In this document: piece after piece, positions 39,262-46,589 of the stretch
Layout of the letters: every line of letters begins with the position of its first letter
How positions within the stretch are numbered: the stretch's first letter is position 1
Source of the DNA: Candidatus Altimarinota bacterium
Lineage (GTDB): Bacteria > Patescibacteriota > Gracilibacteria > JAUYGZ01
Assembly: GCA_029233985.1 (NCBI GenBank)
Contig: JARGOK010000001.1
Coordinates: forward strand, 151,740-215,739
Length of the DNA stretch: 64,000 nt
Reading direction: 5' to 3'
Program-made: the position numbers and the translations under genes
Notes under the pieces: model-generated
Database searches by the model: none
What the model saw: the letters and a program-made list of their open reading frames with translations, nothing else
What the model was told of the DNA's origin: nothing

Positions 39262-39705
39262 TTATCTAAAAAACACCATTATGTATGCCCATTTTGTAAC
39301 TGCCCAAATCACCAAAATTACAACTGCAATAAAAAGTAATGTAAAAACCCAAGATAATAGGTTTCCAAGTATGGAAGTAGATAGGTTTTCATTTATGGAA
39401 GTAGATTGAGTTACCACATCCTTCTTGCTATCAGACTTTGGGTTTTGTTTATAGTAAAGATTTAGTTTTCTCATATCATCTCTAGTAAATATGCAGTAAG
39501 AAAACTTCCAAATAGCAAAAAGCGCGATCGCAATAGTAATAGCGACGGATAGTGACGATTCGGTTTCCTGATCAAGATATGCCCCAAACAGAGCTCCTAA
39601 GATACCTCTATTGATAAAATAAATAAATATTGAACTGCAAAGAATCATTATTATATTTCGATGAAACTTCCAGTGTCTATTTTTTAATTCTTCAATTTTA
39701 TTCAT
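39262..39705 (-). CDS. multi-pass membrane protein, hypothetical
   Basis: 147 residues with about four membrane helices (roughly 16-33, 50-68, 110-130, 130-145). A charged central loop (FTRDDMRKLNLYYKQNP then KSDSKKDVV) lies between pairs. First gene of the four-gene minus-strand cluster, near the right attachment site. No family recognised. Confidence 0.6.
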   Translation of the reverse strand: MNKIEELKNRHWKFHRNIIMILCSSIFIYFINRGILGALFGAYLDQETESSLSVAITIAIALFAIWKFSYCIFTRDDMRKLNLYYKQNPKSDSKKDVVTQSTSINENLSTSILGNLLSWVFTLLFIAVVILVIWAVTKWAYIMVFFR

Positions 39706-39773
39706 TATATTCTTTAACTATTATACTGACATAATAGCTTAAAATTATTACGAATTATTATTAATTACTTGCT

Positions 39774-39884
39774 TTACGTTACATACACCTCCTCAATAAA
39801 CTTCATAACGCCATTATACGGTCTCAATGAACGCTTTTTCTTGAACCTCACACGGAATTTGAAGACCGTGTAACCACCCCGACC
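39774..39884 (-). other. alternative C-terminal tail for the recombinase
   Basis: On the minus strand the frame entering from the right attachment core (SGAQ) continues for 36 codons, GRGGYTVFKFRVRF then KKKRSLRPYNGV and onward, to TAA at 39774. When the element circularises, the core joins the recombinase gene to this segment in the same frame, so the circle-encoded recombinase would end with this basic tail instead of ERT. A 84-codon frame spanning the site in the integrated state is probably incidental. Confidence 0.65.
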
Positions 39885-39898
39885 CTGCGCACCACTTA
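39884..39898. other. right attachment site core
   Basis: CCTGCGCACCACTTA, identical to 30214-30228. It marks the right boundary of the element. Confidence 0.85.
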
Positions 39899-39973
39899 TC
39901 ACTCTCTTTGCTTTGGTGAATCGACCGCCATTGGTTGACCATGCTATCAATTTATAAAACTCGACATAAAATA

Positions 39974-40002
39974 TTGACATTTTTATAGTATTATTATATT
40001 GT
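39974..40002 (+). promoter_or_regulatory. promoter for the leucine-rich-repeat gene
   Basis: TTGACA at 39974-39979 with TATATT at 39995 (15-bp spacing) or TATTGT at 39997 (17-bp spacing), 25 bp before the ATG at 40027. Confidence 0.5.
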
Positions 40003-40026
40003 GCGAAAAAAAAATAATCTTTCTCC

Positions 40027-41712
40027 ATGATTGGTGATTTTGATCAATATCGTCCTTTGCATGCTGATAGTGAAGACCCGTTTATAAAAAAAAGCGAACT
40101 TATTCACTCGCTTCGGATTGAAAACAACATGGAAATTCGTCATCAGATAGAACAAACCTTGATGAATCTGCCTCAACTAAGAAAGACTCATATCGATTTT
40201 ACAGATTTCATAGATATGACTCCCAGGAGTCTTGATGCTCTAGCGATATCCTCAGAGCTCACTGTAGAGATCAAGAGATCTCAGCTTTTTGATGAAAACT
40301 TTTTGGAGAAGATGAATTCTTGTGATGAGAAGATGGGAGTATATGTGAATTTTTATAGAGAGTCTCAAGATACTCTTGATCACTCGGTGAATGCACCACA
40401 AGCGTTCCCACAAGGAGAAAATATTACGCGACTTATTCTTTCCATATTTGACTACACCAGTGTTGATGAGTGCCTAGAAACCATTGGACTGTTTGAAAAC
40501 TTACAGTCTCTCTCTATATGCGAATTAGATAATCGAACGAATTATAATGTTTTGAGAAATTTACCAGAGATGCCTCAGTTGCAAGAATTAGCAGTTAGCG
40601 GTCGGCATGGAAACCTTACTGATATTGTGTGGATTAGCAAATTCACATCTCTGACAAAACTGGAAATCTCTGGGAGATCTATGACGGCAGAGGAATTACG
40701 TCTCATTGCTGACCATATTCCAACTTTAAAGGAACTACGTATACCTTACTCAGCGCTCTCTAATACTGCTGTAGAGGCACTTGGCATCTTTACAAATCTG
40801 GAGGTACTTGATTGTAGTTTTGGAGAATTCCTTAGTGATCAAGCGATTTCAGCTATTGGAAACATGATTGGACTAAAGCAACTAGAGATACGAGCGACAA
40901 ATACGGGTATTTCATCCAAACTTTTGAAGGAATGTAAAACCTTACCCCTTTTGGAGGAGCTGAAAGTAAGAGGACGGATTGTACCTGAAAAAAAGAAGGC
41001 CCTCGTGCAACATGTTTTGGAAGTCGTGAGGATGAAGATGAGAATGTCGAACAAAAATATTTGCAATGACTTCCCCTCACTTAAAAAGCTCGATGTTCAC
41101 CATTGGAGCAATGAATTTGATGCTTTAGAGAATTGTACTTCATTGACGGAAGTGCTTGTCTACAGAGCTCCATATAGGAATGATTTTTTCCAAATTTTGG
41201 GGAAAATGACATCAGTACAATCACTTTTGATAGAAGAATGTGTATTTGACAATCCCTCGAAACTCCAATCGATTAGCCAAATGACCTCTTTGAGAGAACT
41301 CAGATTGAATCGAAAAACTTTGGATGAAGAGGGTTGGGAACACCTCTCTCAACTTCCAAATCTGAGAACATTACGAATTGAAGGAGGGCAGTATATACGT
41401 GCTTTTAAAGTTGCTCAGCTCCAGAGTCTTACAACATTAGATGTTCGGTTATTTGGAGAAGACCTCAGAGGTTTGCTTTCTATGAAAAACCTTAACGTTC
41501 TGAGATTACAGGGGTCTGTGGGCCTTACTGATGAAAATCTCCAAATACTGTCTCAACTCGATTCACTTGAAAAGCTCACAATATCCAACACTCCAAAAAT
41601 AACAGAGACAGGAGTAAAAAACCTTCAGCTCAAAAAACCTCATCTCAAAATTCAATTAGATAATTGTCTGAGAGTTCAGTGTAAAAAACTTAAAAACACA
41701 AGAGTACTGTGA
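40027..41712 (+). CDS. leucine-rich-repeat protein
   Basis: 561 residues. From about residue 135 to the end there are about fifteen leucine-rich repeats of the LxxLxLxxxxxxD type, such as LPQLQEL-like MPQLQELAVSG, FTSLTKLEISG, IPTLKELRIPYS, FTNLEVLDCSFG, LPNLRTLRIEGG and LDSLEKLTISN. The first 130 residues look like an N-terminal cap. There is no signal peptide, so it is probably cytoplasmic. LRR arcs bind proteins; the partner is unknown. It lies just outside the right attachment site of the tRNA-Leu element, with its own TTGACA promoter. Confidence 0.85.
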   Translation: MIGDFDQYRPLHADSEDPFIKKSELIHSLRIENNMEIRHQIEQTLMNLPQLRKTHIDFTDFIDMTPRSLDALAISSELTVEIKRSQLFDENFLEKMNSCDEKMGVYVNFYRESQDTLDHSVNAPQAFPQGENITRLILSIFDYTSVDECLETIGLFENLQSLSICELDNRTNYNVLRNLPEMPQLQELAVSGRHGNLTDIVWISKFTSLTKLEISGRSMTAEELRLIADHIPTLKELRIPYSALSNTAVEALGIFTNLEVLDCSFGEFLSDQAISAIGNMIGLKQLEIRATNTGISSKLLKECKTLPLLEELKVRGRIVPEKKKALVQHVLEVVRMKMRMSNKNICNDFPSLKKLDVHHWSNEFDALENCTSLTEVLVYRAPYRNDFFQILGKMTSVQSLLIEECVFDNPSKLQSISQMTSLRELRLNRKTLDEEGWEHLSQLPNLRTLRIEGGQYIRAFKVAQLQSLTTLDVRLFGEDLRGLLSMKNLNVLRLQGSVGLTDENLQILSQLDSLEKLTISNTPKITETGVKNLQLKKPHLKIQLDNCLRVQCKKLKNTRVL

Positions 41713-41804
41713 AATGGAAGCATTATGAAGAAACAATGATTGTTGTACAGACTTCCTTCTCTTTGATACACTCTTTCTCTAGAAGGTTCATAATTTTGAC
41801 TCTC

Positions 41805-42221
41805 ATGACAAATCTCCAAAAACTTGCTGCGACATATGCTCTCTTGTTTTTTACATCTGTGATCCTTGGTCATCTTCCAGGTATCGCAGATGAAAACGGA
41901 CTTCTTTTTGGTCTTTTTGACCTTGATATAAAAGACGATATCCTTCATGGGGCTTCAGCTATCTGGGCAGCATCTGCTGCTTTGTATTCATTTTATGCAG
42001 CTCGCTTTTATTTTCGACTCTTTGGGTTTTTCTATTTTTTAGACTCCATTATCGGCTTACTCTTTGGAGCAGGGATTTTAGATTTTGGTATTTTTATCTC
42101 TGGTCCCACAACATATCCTTTTATGGATAAAGTCTTTCATAACCTTCCTCATGCTCTCTTGGGTGGCTTTGCCCTCATGGTAGGATTTTTATTTGATCAA
42201 AGACTTCATCATCAAAAATAA
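41805..42221 (+). CDS. DUF4383-like membrane protein
   Basis: Four hydrophobic helices in 138 residues from ATG at 41805. The segment DIKDDILHGASAIWAASAAL followed by FRLFGFFYFLDSIIGLLFG resembles DUF4383, though I cannot verify it. The frame opens at 41709, but that start would overlap the LRR gene's stop and add a non-hydrophobic lead; 41805 fits better. It overlaps the next gene by 29 bp, making a three-gene operon with the oxidase. Confidence 0.6.
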   Translation: MTNLQKLAATYALLFFTSVILGHLPGIADENGLLFGLFDLDIKDDILHGASAIWAASAALYSFYAARFYFRLFGFFYFLDSIIGLLFGAGILDFGIFISGPTTYPFMDKVFHNLPHALLGGFALMVGFLFDQRLHHQK

Positions 42222-43347
42222 AAGATCCACCACGTTTAGAATTCTCTTGGCAATAGGTCTTTTGATTCTTTTATTGATGCTGGAATTTGGGGTATTCTTT
42301 GCCTCTTGTACATTCTTTTCTGAGTCACCTGAGCTAGACTCGGAAATTCGCTCGGGCATTGAGCAATCTTCAAAAATAATATTATTATCAGGTGAGGAAA
42401 AATATCAACGTTCAGAAGAGAGCACATTCTTGACCCTTCCTGAGTGGTTCATTGTTTATAGCGCACGAGAATATGCAGATTTTGTTGAACAAAAGAACAG
42501 CCCGAGTGGTTTTCCGTATTTTCGTTCGATAACACAGTATTGGGAGAATTATTGCTCAGTAACTGCTCTTACTCATAAAGAATATGGATTTAATATGGGG
42601 AACCATGTAATGCTCTTTGTAATAGGGAACAGTTTCACAGCTGAATATGCCATGAAAGGGTTGTACGAGAACACTTTTGGGCGGGTAACCGAATGGATCA
42701 GTACTTCTGCCTTCACGGAAGAAGATGCCTACGCATCACAAGTTTCTCGTGAATACGCTTTATTTTTGGATCATACTCCATTCTACTCGTTTCCTTATGC
42801 GAAAAAACTTCAAGGACTCTGGACTGAGACATCATTTTTTGGAGATGAGTTTTTGAGAAAATGGGAACGCCGCTTTTCACTCACCTTGGAATACGGAATA
42901 AAATCTCTTTATAGTTCTTTCATTCGTTCTGCAACTGGTGCTGCCTATGCTCCCACAGATGATGAGATACTATTAATCACCTCTCCATTACTACCTGCAC
43001 TACAACATTCTTCTGATCGAATTGCTGTTGTGAACTCATACAAAGAAGAGTTACAACTGGTAAGAATACCCAGATACCAAGCGTTTACAGATACCATCTT
43101 GGATCTCAAGGATCAGGACATTGTCATTTATGAAATAGCAGGAAATGACCGTATTGCACTCACTGCTTTAGCTCCATTTGATTGGAGTCAGGAGTTGGAG
43201 AAAGGTATTGTCCATTATAGCCTTCCCGTCTTAACACGTCCTGATGTTCAGCGGGTTTTTATTGAAGTGTCCGTCACTCAGCTTCTGTTTCTTTTAAGAG
43301 AATTACATCATCAGGATATTATTATCGAACACCTTTACGATTATTAA
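42193..43347 (+). CDS. membrane-anchored hypothetical protein linked to a flavin oxidase
   Basis: 384 residues. One N-terminal transmembrane helix (FRILLAIGLLILLLMLEFGVFF, about 15-36) then a large soluble domain. Distinct motifs include LTLPEWFIVYSAREYADFV, NHVMLFVIGNSFTAEYAMKG and RSATGAAYAPTDDEILL. I do not recognise a named family. It is one base from the FAD oxidase gene and overlaps the upstream membrane gene, so a shared pathway is likely, perhaps as electron acceptor or membrane partner. Confidence 0.7.
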   Translation: MIKDFIIKNKRSTTFRILLAIGLLILLLMLEFGVFFASCTFFSESPELDSEIRSGIEQSSKIILLSGEEKYQRSEESTFLTLPEWFIVYSAREYADFVEQKNSPSGFPYFRSITQYWENYCSVTALTHKEYGFNMGNHVMLFVIGNSFTAEYAMKGLYENTFGRVTEWISTSAFTEEDAYASQVSREYALFLDHTPFYSFPYAKKLQGLWTETSFFGDEFLRKWERRFSLTLEYGIKSLYSSFIRSATGAAYAPTDDEILLITSPLLPALQHSSDRIAVVNSYKEELQLVRIPRYQAFTDTILDLKDQDIVIYEIAGNDRIALTALAPFDWSQELEKGIVHYSLPVLTRPDVQRVFIEVSVTQLLFLLRELHHQDIIIEHLYDY

Positions 43348-43348
43348 T

Positions 43349-44947
43349 ATGAATCGATTCATTTCTACATTACGACGTCCTCTCACCACCATTGTTATCA
43401 TTCTGACACTTTTTCTCATGGTGATTTCAAAAAAAATTGCCGTCCTTTCTGCAGATCCCAAAGGTGAGAAAAATTGCCCGCCATTATTTCCTCAGTACAT
43501 GGATGAAAACGGAAAAAATATGCAGATTTTTATGGAAGAGCCACAGCATCAGATTGAATGGAAACAAGTAGGAGGAATGATCAATGATGCCAGTTGCCTA
43601 AACGCTACGTCTGTGTACGGAATTGCGCATATTCAGTCTGAAAAAGATATCCACGAAGCGCTCACTTATGCTCGAAATAATGATCTCAAGGTCACGATGT
43701 CAGGTGCAAAACATAGCATGGGAGGACATGCCTTTTATAAAGGAGCTGTAGTGCTTGATATGCTGGGCTATAATAAAATTTTACTAAATGAATCTGAGCG
43801 TACGGTTACTGTCCAAAGTGGAGCCACCTGGCATGATATTCAAAATCTTTTACACCCGAAATATGCGGTAAAAGCGATGCAATCGACTGATATTTTTACA
43901 GTGGGAGGGTCTATATCAGTCAACGCCCATGGTATGGATCACCAAGTGGGAGCTCTTTCTCGGACTATTCGTTCTCTCAACCTGATGCTGCCTGATGGAA
44001 CGGTAAAAAAGGTGAGCCGAACAGAGAATTCTGAACTTTTTCGCCTGGTTGTAGGTGGATATGGAATGTTTGGGGTTATTTTGGATGTCGAATTGGAGAT
44101 TACAGACAATGAAATTTATACCTCAAAACGACTTATTACGGATTACAAAGAGTTTCCACAACTTTTTGAACAAGATATATCAAAAAATACTGATATTGGT
44201 CTGATGTATATGCATCTCTCAACCTCTCCAAGCTCATTTTTGGAAGAAATGATCGTTTATAGCTATGAAAAAATTCATGAATCTGATCTCAGCATTCCGC
44301 CCTTAGGTGAAGTAGGAAGTGTGAAATTGAGAAGGTTTGCCATAAATATAGCAAAATATGGATCCGTCTTTAAAAGATTTAAATGGTGGTCTGAAAAATA
44401 CCTTGAACCAAAAATGGAATCCTGCTCCATTACTCGAAATCAAGCCATGAAGGATGGTGAAGCATGCCTTGTGAGCAGAAATGAGCCGATGCATGATTCT
44501 GTAAAATACACAAAAAATCGTATTCCAAATGACACTGACATTCTTCACGAATACTTTGTCCCTCGAGATCAGTTTATTTCTTTTGTAGATGGAATGAGAA
44601 CTCTCTTTCAAGAGCAAAAAACAAACGTGTTGAATGCTTCTGTGAGGGTAGTTCACGCTGAAGAAAACTTTCTTAGCTATGCTCCTCAAGATTCGTTTTC
44701 AATTGTCTTGTATATAAATCAATCTACTGATGACACTGGAAACGAGAAAATGAAGAAAATCACTCAAGACCTTATTGATCTCACTCTGGAGCATAAAGGA
44801 AGATTTTTTCTCCCTTATCAACTTCATTTCACCCCTGAACAGCTCGAGGCTGCTTATCCAGAACTACAAGAATTTACACTGCTCAAAAAACAATATGACC
44901 CCGAAGAAATTCTCACGAGTACTTTTTATGAGAAGTATTTTCGATAA
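43349..44947 (+). CDS. FAD-binding oxidoreductase (lactone-oxidase-like)
   Basis: 532 residues with an N-terminal membrane anchor (about 10-30) and a PCMH-type FAD domain (about 90-260). Markers are KVTMSGAKHSMGGHAF (a candidate covalent-FAD histidine in GxxHS), VQSGATWHDIQ and TVGGSISVNAHGMDHQVGA. The C-terminal half has the layout of aldonolactone or xylitol oxidases, with a final helix pair. It would oxidise a sugar-derived substrate at the membrane. It is one base after the preceding gene, so cotranscription is near certain. Confidence 0.85.
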   Translation: MNRFISTLRRPLTTIVIILTLFLMVISKKIAVLSADPKGEKNCPPLFPQYMDENGKNMQIFMEEPQHQIEWKQVGGMINDASCLNATSVYGIAHIQSEKDIHEALTYARNNDLKVTMSGAKHSMGGHAFYKGAVVLDMLGYNKILLNESERTVTVQSGATWHDIQNLLHPKYAVKAMQSTDIFTVGGSISVNAHGMDHQVGALSRTIRSLNLMLPDGTVKKVSRTENSELFRLVVGGYGMFGVILDVELEITDNEIYTSKRLITDYKEFPQLFEQDISKNTDIGLMYMHLSTSPSSFLEEMIVYSYEKIHESDLSIPPLGEVGSVKLRRFAINIAKYGSVFKRFKWWSEKYLEPKMESCSITRNQAMKDGEACLVSRNEPMHDSVKYTKNRIPNDTDILHEYFVPRDQFISFVDGMRTLFQEQKTNVLNASVRVVHAEENFLSYAPQDSFSIVLYINQSTDDTGNEKMKKITQDLIDLTLEHKGRFFLPYQLHFTPEQLEAAYPELQEFTLLKKQYDPEEILTSTFYEKYFR

Positions 44948-45090
44948 AACACATTTTCTATCACCAGCGTGATATTGGCTTCTTGTGGATATCTTATGAC
45001 CTTACAGAGCTCTTTTTATTTATAGGTCAATATTTTTTTCCAGCAGCTCCTCATACATTTTATTTCTTTTCCATATTTTGTCACTTTTTT

Positions 45091-45118
45091 TGGACATTTT
45101 AAATATATATCGTATAAT
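45091..45118 (+). promoter_or_regulatory. promoter for the 373-residue unknown protein
   Basis: TGGACA (45091-45096), 16 bp, TATAAT (45113-45118), 25 bp before the ATG at 45144. Confidence 0.65.
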
Positions 45119-45143
45119 CAGGCAAAATTAACCCCGATGATAT

Positions 45144-46265
45144 ATGTCAGATAAAATACCACACTTTGAAACTCAAGAAATCAGTTCTATTGACGGTATT
45201 ACGCTAAGACTACCCACTCCTGAACATTTTACGTACTTGTCTGAAGAATGTCGTGAACAACTTCTCAATTGCTTGCGGAATGCTTATAAAGTCATGACTG
45301 GACATTCAGTCCCAAAAAAACAGCTTTCGGCATCCTACTCTCTTGGAAGTCTTCGAATCCCTTCGCCTGTGCGATTTCAGAGTGTTTTGTCAAAACCTAC
45401 AAATACCCCTGATACCCTCATATTGTTTCGTGAAAGACTGGAGGAAGTGTTGATTTGCCTTGAGAATATCGAAGGAGTGGATATCGAACTAGGTGAAGAT
45501 TCAGCTCTTTCTGCTGAACACATCGAACAAATTGTGAAAGAGAAAGCTTCTGATATAAATTCTAAACGAGCACCACTAGAGATTCCTTTTGTAACTGCAG
45601 AAGAACGTGAGCTTTTGAAAAATGGTCAGATGGTGCCTGTTGTCCCAGATTGGTATAATAAAACGACAGAATCTCTTAAAAAAAAGAGTGCTATGCAATC
45701 CTTAGTCCCTCCTACAGATGATGCGGAAGCATCTTTTCTTCCGATTATTAAAAAATTCAAAGGGGAGCACCCTTCAAAGTATGGAAATATGATTGCCCTA
45801 CTAGAGGACGAAATAAAAGAATGGAAACTCGCAAAAGATGGTCTTGCAGGAAGCCATACTCAACAAGTTCTGAGGATTTTGGAAGCAAAAAAGACCGAAT
45901 GGAATGATATAAAGAATGCTCTGGAAGAAGAACAGCGAGACAAGGTTCAGAGAAGGAGAAAACAACAAGTGCCTGTTCGCAAAGGAGCATCACTCAATTC
46001 ATCAGGACTTTTTAATGCTCTGCAAACAAATCAAGAGATTGCTACTGGTATTATCCAAACGATACTCTCTTATCAACATCCAAAAGGTTCTTCAAAAAAC
46101 GAAATTATCCTAAATCAGATCACAAGCTTGGATATGAAAATTACTACATTTCAGCGTCATCTCAAGTGTGATGAGAATGAAAAGATGAAAAAGCGACTGA
46201 AGGATATTATTGAAATACTTCAGAACCGAGTGAAGCTCTGGAGACATAATACCCAAGGAATGTAG
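45144..46265 (+). CDS. hypothetical protein, lineage-specific
   Basis: 373 residues, soluble, mainly helical. The N-terminal 90 residues carry LRLPTPEHFTYLSEECREQL, the middle is charged, and two related helical segments occur near 195-265 and 310-370 (EEIKEWKLAKDG and LKDIIEILQNRVKLW): each repeats a pattern of a long helix with E/K pairs. This looks like an internal duplication of about 95 residues, not verified. No family recognised. It has its own near-consensus promoter, like other unknown proteins in this window. Confidence 0.65.
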   Translation: MSDKIPHFETQEISSIDGITLRLPTPEHFTYLSEECREQLLNCLRNAYKVMTGHSVPKKQLSASYSLGSLRIPSPVRFQSVLSKPTNTPDTLILFRERLEEVLICLENIEGVDIELGEDSALSAEHIEQIVKEKASDINSKRAPLEIPFVTAEERELLKNGQMVPVVPDWYNKTTESLKKKSAMQSLVPPTDDAEASFLPIIKKFKGEHPSKYGNMIALLEDEIKEWKLAKDGLAGSHTQQVLRILEAKKTEWNDIKNALEEEQRDKVQRRRKQQVPVRKGASLNSSGLFNALQTNQEIATGIIQTILSYQHPKGSSKNEIILNQITSLDMKITTFQRHLKCDENEKMKKRLKDIIEILQNRVKLWRHNTQGM

Positions 46266-46301
46266 CACGTTGATTGGAGAGGGCTATGGTTATTCTTGAA
46301 A

Positions 46302-46310
46302 TGATGTAAT
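46302..46310 (+). promoter_or_regulatory. possible extended -10 promoter of the aromatic operon
   Basis: TGATGTAAT resembles TGn plus TATAAT with one key mismatch. It lies just upstream of the leader hairpin and leader peptide, where a promoter is expected. Confidence 0.3.
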
Positions 46311-46322
46311 TCTGATATTGAA

Positions 46323-46378
46323 GGAGTATTTATTTTAGGATATGATGAGATTGAAATATACTCATCTATGAATACTCC
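46323..46378 (+). promoter_or_regulatory. stem-loop around the leader-peptide start
   Basis: GGAGTATT (46323-46330) pairs with AATACTCC (46371-46378), and inside GATGAG (46344-46349) pairs with CTCATC (46361-46366). The structure would bury the start codon of the leader peptide and may tune its translation. Confidence 0.5.
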
Positions 46379-46418
46379 TCTCTACAGTTTTGGAACCTTT
46401 TTTTACTTCTCTTTCTGA
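46368..46418 (+). CDS. pheL: phenylalanine leader peptide, 16 residues
   Basis: The frame reads MNTPLYSFGTFFYFSF and stops at TGA (46416-46418): five Phe and two Tyr in sixteen residues. It lies 172 bp upstream of pheA and directly before an attenuator hairpin set, the position and make-up of enteric PheL. Ribosomes stalled at the Phe codons when charged tRNA-Phe is scarce would change folding of the RNA that follows. The gene has no Shine-Dalgarno, in keeping with the genome. Confidence 0.75.
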   Translation: MNTPLYSFGTFFYFSF

Positions 46419-46485
46419 GAAGGATTCCTTGCTGTGTGAATATTCATACCTATAGAATTCTTCTCAATTACTGAGAGGTTTTTTT
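46406..46485 (+). terminator. phenylalanine attenuator (1:2, 2:3 and 3:4 hairpins)
   Basis: Segment 1 CTTCTC (46406-46411) pairs with segment 2 GAGAAG (46417-46422). Segment 2 as GAGAAGGATTC (46417-46427) can instead pair with segment 3 GAATTCTTCTC (46455-46465) over eleven positions with one G-U. Segment 3 as CTTCTCA (46460-46466) can pair with segment 4 TGAGAGG (46472-46478), followed by seven T. The 2:3 and 3:4 structures exclude each other, the logic of amino acid attenuation. Stalling on the last Phe/Tyr codons would cover segment 1 and free segment 2 for the antiterminator. Confidence 0.75.
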
Positions 46486-46589
46486 GTCGCTACGCTCGAT
46501 CGATGCAAACATTCGAATTCCACGCGAATCTACAAATACTCAAATTAAAAGCTCATCAGATAATGTCCTACTACCTAAAACCTTGCTTT

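Larger units (their letters stand above)
30214..39898. mobile_element. integrative element in tRNA-Leu, about 9.7 kb
   Basis: A 15-bp direct repeat, CCTGCGCACCACTTA, occurs at 30214-30228 (tRNA 3' end plus flank) and again at 39884-39898. A large serine recombinase sits just inside the left copy. Between the repeats sequence is more AT-rich and codon use shifts towards A/T-ending codons. Cargo: SLH-anchored subtilisin, zinc-ribbon protein, winged-helix-like protein, SpoVG-like protein, helicase-like ATPase, and small membrane proteins. No capsid, terminase or relaxase is visible, so it is best called an integrative (perhaps mobilizable or satellite) element. Confidence 0.88.

Noticed and set aside
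39064-39339. Plus-strand 91-codon ORF in the small membrane gene cluster
   Set aside because: The opposite strand encodes a better 53-residue membrane protein, in line with its same-strand neighbours.
39884-39898. Second tRNA-Leu gene at the right end
   Set aside because: Only the 15-bp 3' core is present, with no D-arm or anticodon arm before it.
39774-40028. 84-codon minus-strand ORF across the right attachment site as an independent gene
   Set aside because: Its start overlaps the divergent promoter of the LRR gene and its second half is the recombinase tail continued from the core; it is best explained as a junction product.
46300-46502. T-box riboswitch upstream of pheA
   Set aside because: No T-box core motif is present, while a Phe-rich leader peptide and alternative hairpins explain the region better.
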